Assembly: GCA_021808035.1 (NCBI GenBank)
Contig: JAKBCG010000153.1
Span: forward strand, 1 to 6,279
DNA from: Pseudomonadota bacterium
GTDB lineage: Bacteria > Pseudomonadota > Gammaproteobacteria > Steroidobacterales > Steroidobacteraceae
Length of the DNA stretch: 6,279 nucleotides
Direction: 5' to 3'
The position numbers and the translations under genes are program-made. Position 1 is the stretch's first letter. Each line of letters begins with the position of its first letter. Positions 1 through 5,523 of this stretch are shown one piece after another. The notes beneath the pieces were generated by a model. That model did no database searches and was not told the DNA's origin. It was given only the letters and a program-made list of their open reading frames with translations.

Positions 1-1382
1 CGATCTCGCTCGGCGAGGTCGTCGACGTGTACGGCTTCCGGATCGTCGTCGACTCCGTCGACGCTTGCTACCGCGCGCTCGGGGTCGTGCACGGGCTGTA
101 CAAGCCGATGCCCGGACGTTTCAAGGACTACATCGCGATTCCGCGCGTGAACGGCTACCAGTCGCTGCACACGACGTTGTTCGGCCCGAACGGCGTGCCG
201 ATCGAGGTGCAGATACGTTCCGAGGAGATGCACCACCTCGCCGAGTCGGGGATCGCGGCGCATTGGAAGTACAAGGCAGGCGGCGAGGCGTTCGGCGGGA
301 TCGAGCACGACCGGGCGCGCGAATGGCTCGCCGGCCTGGTGCAGATCCAGGAAGGCGGCAGCTCGGAGGAGTTCCTCGAGAGCGTGAAAGTCGACCTGTT
401 CCCGGACAAGGTCTACGTGTTCACGCCGAAAGGCCGGATCCTCCGGCTTCCGAGCGGCTCGACCTGCGTCGACTTCGCTTACGCGATCCACACGGACGTC
501 GGCAACCGCTGCGTCGCCGCCAAGGTCGACCGGCGGCTCGTGCCGCTGCGCACACCGCTGCGCAACGGCCAGACCGTCGAGATCATCACCGCGAAGGGGG
601 CGACGCCGAACCCGTCCTGGTCGGGTTTCCTCGTGACCGCGAAGGCGCGGGCGGCGGTGCGGCAATACCTGAAGGGCATGAAGCGTGGCGACGCGATCGA
701 GCTCGGCAAGCGGCTGCTCTCGCTCGCGCTCGAAGAGCTGTCGCTGAAGCTGGCCAGGATCCCGCCGGAGCAGATCGACGCCGCGGTCAAGGAGTTCAAG
801 CTCAAGGACGCCGACGACCTGTACGAACGCATCGGCCTCGGCGAGCGGCTGCCGCAGCTGGTGGCGCGCCGGCTGCGCCCGAGCGGCGACGCCGAGCACG
901 ACGCCACCACACAGGGCCCGCTGACGATCGCCGGTACCGAGGGATTGCTCGTCACCTACGCGCGTTGCTGCCATCCGATCCCGAACGATCCGATCATGGC
1001 TTACTTGAGCAGCGGCCGCGGCCTCGTGATCCACCGGCAGAACTGCGGCAATCTCGCCGACTACCGCAAGCAGCCTGAGAAGTGGCTGCCGGTCGCCTGG
1101 GAATCGCATCCGGGCCGCCTGTTCAGCTCCGAGATCCAGCTGGAGATCGACAATCGCGTCGGCGTGCTCGCGGCGGTCGCCGCCAGCATCGCCGGCACCG
1201 GCACCAACATCGATCACGTGACGCTCGAGGAACGGGACGCGGCGACCTCGGCGCTCACCTTCGAACTGAAGGTACGCGACCGCAAGCATCTCGCGCACGT
1301 GATCAGGACGATCCGGCGCATGCCGAACGTGCAGCGCGTGTATCGGACGCTCGCGGCCGTGCGCTCGCGAGACAAACCATGA
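1..1382 (+). CDS. spoT: Bifunctional (p)ppGpp synthetase/hydrolase SpoT (RelA/SpoT family), 5' truncated by window
   Basis: This is the C-terminal part of a long RelA/SpoT enzyme, which makes and degrades the stringent-response alarmone (p)ppGpp in the cytoplasm. The frame is open from base 3, giving 459 visible residues. About 240 N-terminal residues, including the HD hydrolase domain, lie upstream (inferred from the roughly 700-residue family length). Visible in order, counting from base 3: the end of the synthetase domain, with the catalytic-type Asp at residue 8, RFKD at 39-42, GYQSLHT at 51-57 and EVQIR at 68-72; a TGS domain at about 133-194 (starting FPDKVYVFTPKG); a helical linker; a zinc-finger-like segment with the Cys pair at 322-323, His344 and Cys348; and a C-terminal ACT domain at about 376-452. 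In this family an RxKD loop marks bifunctional SpoT/Rel enzymes, whereas monofunctional RelA has ExDD, so SpoT is preferred over RelA. ridA follows after 16 nt, so co-transcription is likely. No frameshift is seen. Confidence 0.95.
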   Translation, partial: ISLGEVVDVYGFRIVVDSVDACYRALGVVHGLYKPMPGRFKDYIAIPRVNGYQSLHTTLFGPNGVPIEVQIRSEEMHHLAESGIAAHWKYKAGGEAFGGIEHDRAREWLAGLVQIQEGGSSEEFLESVKVDLFPDKVYVFTPKGRILRLPSGSTCVDFAYAIHTDVGNRCVAAKVDRRLVPLRTPLRNGQTVEIITAKGATPNPSWSGFLVTAKARAAVRQYLKGMKRGDAIELGKRLLSLALEELSLKLARIPPEQIDAAVKEFKLKDADDLYERIGLGERLPQLVARRLRPSGDAEHDATTQGPLTIAGTEGLLVTYARCCHPIPNDPIMAYLSSGRGLVIHRQNCGNLADYRKQPEKWLPVAWESHPGRLFSSEIQLEIDNRVGVLAAVAASIAGTGTNIDHVTLEERDAATSALTFELKVRDRKHLAHVIRTIRRMPNVQRVYRTLAAVRSRDKP

Positions 1383-1387
1383 GATCC

Positions 1388-1393
1388 AGGGGG
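1388..1393 (+). promoter_or_regulatory. Shine-Dalgarno site of ridA
   Basis: AGGGGG lies 5 nt upstream of the ATG at 1399, inside the 16-nt gap after the spoT stop. It fixes the ridA start, and no other good candidate start is nearby. Confidence 0.7.
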
Positions 1394-1398
1394 CAAGC

Positions 1399-1779
1399 AT
1401 GACGAAGCAAATCATCTCGACGGCCGAGGCGCCGTCCGCGATCGGCACCTATTCGCAGGCGACGCGCGTCGGGAACACGATCTGGGTCTCCGGTCAGATC
1501 GGGCTGGACCCGGCGACGATGGCGATGGTCGCCGGCGGCATCGAGCCCGAGACGCGGCGGGTGTTCGAGAACCTCCGGGCGATCGTCGGGGCCGCCGGCG
1601 CGAGCCTCGACGACGTCGTCAAGGTCAACCTCTACCTGACCGACCTCGGCGACTTCGCGCTCGTCAACCGCATCATGGCGGAGGTTTTCCTCGAGCCGTA
1701 CCCGGCGCGCGCGGCGGTCGGCGTCGCAGCGCTGCCACGCGGCGCGAAGATCGAAGCGGAGTGCATCGTCGCGCTGTGA
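1399..1779 (+). CDS. ridA: RidA family 2-iminobutanoate/2-iminopropanoate deaminase (YjgF/YER057c/UK114)
   Basis: This small cytoplasmic protein of 126 residues has the family's normal length of about 128. RidA enzymes hydrolyse reactive enamines and imines, such as 2-aminoacrylate released by PLP-dependent serine/threonine dehydratases. That protects other PLP enzymes from damage. Visible family features are the N-terminal APSAIGTYSQ segment (Tyr18), SGQIGLDP at 31-38, the YPARAAVGVAALPRGAKIE block at 101-119 with Arg104 in the position of the essential catalytic Arg of RidA, and Glu121 near the C-terminus. Keeping the Arg supports true deaminase activity rather than one of the Arg-lacking Rid subfamilies. 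The gene sits 16 nt after spoT and overlaps the probable recG start, so it appears to be the middle gene of a spoT-ridA-recG unit. Its placement there does not imply a role in (p)ppGpp metabolism. Confidence 0.95.
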   Translation: MTKQIISTAEAPSAIGTYSQATRVGNTIWVSGQIGLDPATMAMVAGGIEPETRRVFENLRAIVGAAGASLDDVVKVNLYLTDLGDFALVNRIMAEVFLEPYPARAAVGVAALPRGAKIEAECIVAL

Positions 1780-3848
1780 CGGCGCCGACGCCGGTCACCG
1801 CGCTGCGCGGCGTCGGCACCGCCGTCGCCGAACGGTTGCGCGCGCTCGGCGTGGAGTCGATCGGGGATCTGCTGTTCCTGCTGCCACTGCGCTACGAGGA
1901 CCGTACACGGATCGTCCCGCTCGGCGAGCTCCGGCCAGGCCAGCGGGCCGCGGTCGAAGGTGAGGTCCGCCTGACCGAAGTCGCGTTCCGCGGACGACGG
2001 CAGCTGTTGTGCCGGATAGACGACGGCACCGGTTTCCTGACCCTGCGCTTCTTCCACTTCAGCGCGGAGCAGCACCGTGGCCTCGCGCGCGGATCCCGGC
2101 TGCGGTGCTTCGGCGAGGTGCGCCGCGGTCCGACCGGGCTCGAGATCGTTCATCCGGAATACCGGCGGGTCGACGGCGCGAATCCGGCGGCGACGGATCA
2201 CCTGACGCCCGTCTACCCGGCGACCGAGGGGCTTACCCAGGGCCGGTTGCGGCAAATCGTCGGCGCCGCGCTCGAACGCGCGCCGACGCCGGAAATCGAG
2301 GACCTGCTGCCACGGGCGCTGCTCGCCGCCGAGACGATGCCGGATCTCGTCGAGGCGTTGCGCTACGTACACCGGCCGCCGCCGGACGCGCCGATCGATG
2401 CACTGATCGCGCGGCGGCACCCTGCGCAGCGCCGGCTCGCGTTCGAGGAGTTGCTCGCTCATCACCTGTCGCTGCAGCGCTTGCGGCGGCGCATCCAGCG
2501 CGAGGCGGGTTGGGCCTTGCCGGTCCGCGACGATTTGAAGCGGCGGCTGCAGGGATCGCTCCCGTTCCGCCTCACCGCCGCGCAGACGCGCGCGCTCGGT
2601 GAGATCGAGTCGGACCTCGCGCGGCCGATGCCGATGCTGCGCCTCGTGCAAGGCGATGTCGGCTGCGGCAAGACCGTGGTCGCCGCGCTCGCCGCGTGCC
2701 GCGCGCTCGAGGCCGGCGCGCAGGTCGCGTTGATGGCCCCGACGGAACTGCTCGCCGACCAGCACGCGCGCAACTTCCACCGGTGGTTCGAACCACTCGG
2801 CGTTCCGGTCGCGTTGCTCGCCGGACGTCCAGGCGCGCGCACGCGGCGCGAGACCCTCGCCGCGGTGCGCAGCGGCGACGCGCGGATCGTGATCGGCACG
2901 CATGCGTTGTTCCAGGAGGGCGTCGAGTTCGCCGCACTCGCGGTCGCGATCGTCGACGAGCAGCATCGCTTCGGGGTGCACCAGCGACTCAGCCTGCGCG
3001 AGAAGGGCTCGGCCGGCGACCGGCGCCCGCATCAGCTGATCATGACGGCGACGCCGATCCCGCGCACGCTCGCGATGACCGCGTACGCGGATCTCGACGT
3101 CTCGGTGATCGACGAGCTGCCCCCGGGGCGCACCGCGGTACGCACGGTCGTGCTCAACGACGCCCGTCGCGACCAGGTGGTCCAGCGGATCCGGGACGCC
3201 TGCCGGGGCGGCCGGCAGGCGTATTGGGTGTGCCCGCTGATCGACGAATCCGAGGAGATGCCGTTCCAGGCGGCCGAGGAGACCGCCGCCGCACTCGCAG
3301 CGGCACTGCCGGAGATCCACGTCGGACTGGTCCACGGACGCATGGCGGGCGCCGCGAAGGAACTCACCATGCGCCGGTTCCAGCACGGGGAGATCCAGTT
3401 GCTGGTCGCGACGACGGTGATCGAAGTGGGCGTCGACGTGCCGAACGCGACCTTGATGGTGATCGAGAACGCCGAGCGGATGGGCCTCGCCCAGCTCCAT
3501 CAGTTGCGCGGCCGGGTGGGCCGCGGCGTGCATGCGAGCAGTTGCGTGCTGCTCTACCGGGCCCCGCTCGCGCCGCTCGCCCGGGAGCGTCTCGCGGTGC
3601 TGCGCGCGACCAACGACGGCTTCGAGGTCGCGCGGCGCGACCTTGCGCTGCGCGGACCCGGCGAGCTGCTCGGCATCCGTCAGACGGGGCTCGCGCAGCT
3701 GCGCGTCGCGGACCTCGCGCGCGACGCCGATCTGCTGCCGCGCGTGCAGGTTGCGGCCAGCACCCTGCTCGATCGCTGGCCGGAGCGGATCGAGCCGCTG
3801 CTCGCACGCTGGATCGGCGGCGCCGAACGCTATGGCAGCGTCGGCTAG
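1776..3848 (+). CDS. recG: ATP-dependent DNA helicase RecG
   Basis: RecG is a superfamily 2 double-strand DNA translocase that remodels stalled replication forks, Holliday junctions and R-loops. From the GTG at 1776 the product is 690 residues, against 693 in E. coli. The N-terminal wedge/OB region covers about residues 1-150 and includes LPLRYEDRT. Helicase motifs follow in order: Walker A GDVGCGKT (293-300), MAPTEL (320-325), Walker B DEQHRFG (394-400), TATPIPRT (424-431), HGRM (520-523), the VATTVIEVGVDVP block (from 544) and QLRGRVGRG (576-584). The C-terminal RRDLALRGPGELLGIRQTGL segment (620-639) is typical of the family. I chose GTG 1776 because it overlaps the ridA TGA as GTGA and yields the family-like N-terminus TAPTPVTALRGVG. 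An in-frame GTG at 1761 would add five residues and cannot be excluded. The P-loop carries Cys where Ser is more usual. The gene is intact. Confidence 0.96.
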   Translation: MTAPTPVTALRGVGTAVAERLRALGVESIGDLLFLLPLRYEDRTRIVPLGELRPGQRAAVEGEVRLTEVAFRGRRQLLCRIDDGTGFLTLRFFHFSAEQHRGLARGSRLRCFGEVRRGPTGLEIVHPEYRRVDGANPAATDHLTPVYPATEGLTQGRLRQIVGAALERAPTPEIEDLLPRALLAAETMPDLVEALRYVHRPPPDAPIDALIARRHPAQRRLAFEELLAHHLSLQRLRRRIQREAGWALPVRDDLKRRLQGSLPFRLTAAQTRALGEIESDLARPMPMLRLVQGDVGCGKTVVAALAACRALEAGAQVALMAPTELLADQHARNFHRWFEPLGVPVALLAGRPGARTRRETLAAVRSGDARIVIGTHALFQEGVEFAALAVAIVDEQHRFGVHQRLSLREKGSAGDRRPHQLIMTATPIPRTLAMTAYADLDVSVIDELPPGRTAVRTVVLNDARRDQVVQRIRDACRGGRQAYWVCPLIDESEEMPFQAAEETAAALAAALPEIHVGLVHGRMAGAAKELTMRRFQHGEIQLLVATTVIEVGVDVPNATLMVIENAERMGLAQLHQLRGRVGRGVHASSCVLLYRAPLAPLARERLAVLRATNDGFEVARRDLALRGPGELLGIRQTGLAQLRVADLARDADLLPRVQVAASTLLDRWPERIEPLLARWIGGAERYGSVG
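3822..3845 (+). terminator. Hairpin at the end of recG, possible weak terminator or 3' mRNA-stabilising stem
   Basis: The last codons of recG form an inverted repeat: GCCG, a bulged A, then ACGCT, a 5-nt loop ATGGC, and AGCGTCGGC. That is nine base pairs with one bulge, ending directly before the recG stop TAG. No T-run follows, so it is not a canonical intrinsic terminator. It could attenuate readthrough or protect the upstream mRNA end. It lies within coding sequence, so codon composition alone could also have produced it. Confidence 0.3.
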
Positions 3849-3849
3849 G

Positions 3850-3855
3850 TAGAAT
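3850..3855 (+). promoter_or_regulatory. Candidate -10 element for a ubiCA promoter
   Basis: TAGAAT matches five of six bases of the sigma-70 -10 consensus, in a region otherwise very rich in G+C. It ends 6 nt before the ubiC ATG at 3862, so initiation at the usual distance would fall on or next to that ATG. No recognisable -35 lies 15-19 nt upstream, which weakens the call. Confidence 0.35.
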
Positions 3856-3861
3856 GCGCCG

Positions 3862-4416
3862 ATGTTAACCGTGAGCCGGTCACGACCCGACCCGATCGAG
3901 TGGGTCCCCGCGGAGCGCCTCGGCAGCCGCGAGGTCGACGCGAGCCTGCGCCCGTGGCTGATCGGGCAGGGGTGGCTGACGCAGCGCCTGCGCGAACGGT
4001 TCCGCGAGCGCTTCGACTGGCGGGCGACCGATCCCTGGACCTCGCTCCTCAGTGCCGAGGAGCGCGCGTTCCTGGGATCGCGGGATCCGGCCGGCCTCGT
4101 TCGCGAGGAATGGTTGCGGGTGGACGGCCACGATTGGGCGTTGTGCCGGGCGGTACTGCCGGATTCGACGCTGACGACCCACCCCTGGCTCGCGGAACTC
4201 GGCGAATCGTCGCTGCCGGAGATGCTCGCGCAGCTCTCGGGGGTCACGCGCGATCCCTACGAGTACGCGCGGCTCACCGACGACGCGCCGCTCGCGCGCG
4301 CGGCGCTTGGTGCAAGGACACCGGAGGTCCTGTGGGCCCGGCGCACCAGGCTGCGGCTTCGCGGCGCGCCGCTCGCGTTGCAGGAGGTGTTCCTGCCCGC
4401 GGCCGGCGGCGGCTAG
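3862..4416 (+). CDS. ubiC: Chorismate lyase UbiC
   Basis: Chorismate lyase removes pyruvate from chorismate to give 4-hydroxybenzoate, the first committed step of ubiquinone synthesis, in the cytoplasm. The product is 184 residues, slightly longer than E. coli UbiC (about 165), with most of the excess at the N-terminus and in the first half. Recognition rests on the core VREEWLRVDGHDWALCRAVLP (80-100), where Arg81 aligns with the active-site Arg, then TLTTHPWLAELGESSLPEML (103-122), and the C-terminal WARRTRLRLRGAPLALQEVF block (158-177), where Glu175 matches the conserved catalytic Glu. ubiA follows after 14 nt, which strongly supports the function. The start is ATG 3862. Only a weak AGGT at 3847-3850 is available as a ribosome site. 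The second codon is TTA, the only in-frame TTA I found in the window. An out-of-frame ATG at 3854 is ignored. Confidence 0.9.
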   Translation: MLTVSRSRPDPIEWVPAERLGSREVDASLRPWLIGQGWLTQRLRERFRERFDWRATDPWTSLLSAEERAFLGSRDPAGLVREEWLRVDGHDWALCRAVLPDSTLTTHPWLAELGESSLPEMLAQLSGVTRDPYEYARLTDDAPLARAALGARTPEVLWARRTRLRLRGAPLALQEVFLPAAGGG

Positions 4417-4417
4417 C

Positions 4418-4422
4418 GGAGA
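4418..4422 (+). promoter_or_regulatory. Shine-Dalgarno site favouring the upstream ubiA start
   Basis: GGAGA begins two bases after the ubiC stop and lies 8 nt before the ATG at 4431. The alternative ubiA start at 4521 has no comparable site, so this motif decides for the longer protein. Confidence 0.6.
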
Positions 4423-4430
4423 CGGTCCCG

Positions 4431-5399
4431 ATGCGGATGCCGCGATCCGGCGACGAGCTCGCGCAGACGCTCCGCGCGCATGGGCGCCGGCTGCTGTATC
4501 GCGCGCGGTGCCATCCGATCATGACCCGCGGCCTGCCCCGGCTCGGCGCGACCCTTGCGGATTACGGACGCTTGATGCGGCTCGACCGGCCGATCGGGGC
4601 GTACCTGCTGCTCTGGCCCACGTTGTGGGCGGTCTGGATCTCGGCGGACGGGCGGCCCCGCGCCGAGATCTTCACCATCTTCGTCGTCGGCGTGCTGTTG
4701 ATGCGCTCTGCGGGGTGCGTGATCAACGACTACGCCGACCGCGCGTTCGATCCGCACGTCGCGCGCACGCGCGACCGGCCGCTCGCCGCGGGCCGGGTGT
4801 CGACGACCGAGGCGCTCGTGCTGTTCGCGATCCTGTCGCTCGCGGCGCTGACGCTCGCGCTGCGCCTCGACCGCCTCGCGCTGCTGCTCGCGCTGGTCGG
4901 CGCGTTCCTCGCGGTCACGTACCCGTTCATCAAGCGGTTCCTGTCGATCCCGCAGCTCTACCTCGGCCTGTCGTTCGGCTGGGGGATACCGATGGCGTTC
5001 GCGGCCGAGCTCGGCCGTGTGCCGCGCGTCGCATGGCTGCTGTTCCTCGCGAACCTGCTCTGGGTGACGGTGTACGACACGCTCTATGCGATGGTCGACC
5101 GCGACGACGACCGGAAGATCGGCGTGCGCTCGACCGCGATCCTGTTCGGCGATTCCGACCGGCACATCATCGCGGTGCTGCAAGCGATGACGCTGCTCGC
5201 GCTCGCGCTCGTCGGCCGTCGCGCGCACCTCGGCGCCTGGTACGCCGCGGGGCTCGCCGTGGCCGCGGTGCTCTTCGTGCGTCAGTTGTGGTTGATCCGA
5301 CGGCGCGAACGCGACGCCTGCTTCCGTGCGTTCCTGAACAACCACTACGTCGGGATGGCGGTGTTCATCGGGATTCTGCTGGACTATCAGTTCCGCTAG
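4431..5399 (+). CDS. ubiA: 4-hydroxybenzoate polyprenyltransferase UbiA
   Basis: UbiA is an inner-membrane prenyltransferase that joins a long polyprenyl diphosphate (octaprenyl in E. coli) to 4-hydroxybenzoate, the product of UbiC. The two Mg2+-binding Asp-rich motifs are clear: NDYADRAFD at 99-107 (Asp100, 103, 107) and YDTLYAMVDRDDD at 215-227. Other family blocks are RLMRLDRPIGAYLLLWPTLWA (47-67), SFGWGIPMAFAAE (181-193), GVRSTAILFG (231-240) and RERDACFRAFLNNHYVG (292-308). About eight or nine hydrophobic membrane segments are visible, the first near 54-70 and the last near 307-319. The length from 4431 is 322 residues, against 290 in E. coli. Starting at ATG 4521 would give 292 and match the family better, but that codon lacks a Shine-Dalgarno, so the longer form is chosen tentatively. 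The gene is 14 nt from ubiC and surely co-transcribed. The polyprenyl chain length cannot be read from the sequence. Confidence 0.95.
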   Translation: MRMPRSGDELAQTLRAHGRRLLYRARCHPIMTRGLPRLGATLADYGRLMRLDRPIGAYLLLWPTLWAVWISADGRPRAEIFTIFVVGVLLMRSAGCVINDYADRAFDPHVARTRDRPLAAGRVSTTEALVLFAILSLAALTLALRLDRLALLLALVGAFLAVTYPFIKRFLSIPQLYLGLSFGWGIPMAFAAELGRVPRVAWLLFLANLLWVTVYDTLYAMVDRDDDRKIGVRSTAILFGDSDRHIIAVLQAMTLLALALVGRRAHLGAWYAAGLAVAAVLFVRQLWLIRRRERDACFRAFLNNHYVGMAVFIGILLDYQFR

Positions 5400-5402
5400 G
5401 CC

Positions 5403-5420
5403 GCGAGCGCGGTCGCTCGT
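5403..5420 (+). terminator. Short stem-loop just after ubiA, possible weak terminator
   Basis: CGAGCG (5404-5409) and CGCTCG (5414-5419) form a perfect 6-bp stem around a CGGT loop, with an extra G-T pair at the ends. It starts four bases after the ubiA stop. No T-run follows, so intrinsic termination would be weak. The 3' arm overlaps the left edge of the biotin operator, so the symmetry may be partly incidental. Confidence 0.25.
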
Positions 5421-5449
5421 CAACCCGGACAGGGCGCGCCGGTTGACTA
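5417..5449. promoter_or_regulatory. BirA-type biotin operator upstream of bioB
   Basis: A perfect inverted repeat GTCAACC (5419-5425) and GGTTGAC (5441-5447) is separated by exactly 15 nt. The known proteobacterial BirA operator is TTGTAAACC, a 14-16 nt spacer, then GGTTTACAA. Each 9-base half here (TCGTCAACC and GGTTGACTA) matches at 7 of 9 positions, and one of the substitutions (C5421/G5445) is symmetric, as expected for a dimer-binding site. BirA charged with biotinyl-5'-AMP would bind here and repress bioB when biotin is plentiful. The next gene is a clear biotin synthase, which makes this reading strong. birA itself is not in the window. Confidence 0.85.
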
Positions 5450-5471
5450 CCCGCACCCGCGGACGAATACT
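5443..5471 (+). promoter_or_regulatory. Sigma-70-like promoter of bioB
   Basis: A -35 hexamer TTGACT (5443-5448, five of six consensus bases) and a -10 hexamer AATACT (5466-5471, four of six) are separated by the ideal 17 nt. Initiation would be expected near 5478, giving a leader of about 45 nt. The -35 lies inside the right half of the BirA operator, so bound repressor would exclude RNA polymerase. Confidence 0.7.
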
Positions 5472-5510
5472 GGCCGGCGCGGACAGGGCCGGGAAATCGA
5501 TCGCCGGCGA

Positions 5511-5516
5511 AGGGGA
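5511..5516 (+). promoter_or_regulatory. Shine-Dalgarno site of bioB
   Basis: AGGGGA, preceded by another A, lies 7 nt before the ATG at 5524. It is a strong site and fixes the bioB start. No other in-frame start codon lies between it and the promoter. Confidence 0.75.
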
Positions 5517-5523
5517 ATTTGCG

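Noticed and set aside
3854..3856. ATG at 3854 as an alternative ubiC start
   Set aside because: It is out of frame with ubiC and overlaps the candidate -10 element.
2696..3868. A 390-codon + strand open frame inside recG in another frame
   Set aside because: It is an Arg/Ala/Gly-rich frame-shifted shadow of recG. The recG frame has all helicase motifs intact.
1632..4247. An 871-codon open frame on the - strand across ridA, recG and ubiC
   Set aside because: It is antisense to three clearly recognised genes and its translation is low-complexity, rich in Arg, Ala, Glu and Gln, with no recognisable domain. Strong third-position G/C bias removes stops from this antisense frame.
3900..4430. Upstream extension of the ubiA frame back to 3900, giving a 499-residue protein
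   Set aside because: The extra part overlaps ubiC in another frame, has shadow-like composition, and lies before a good Shine-Dalgarno and ATG at 4418-4433.
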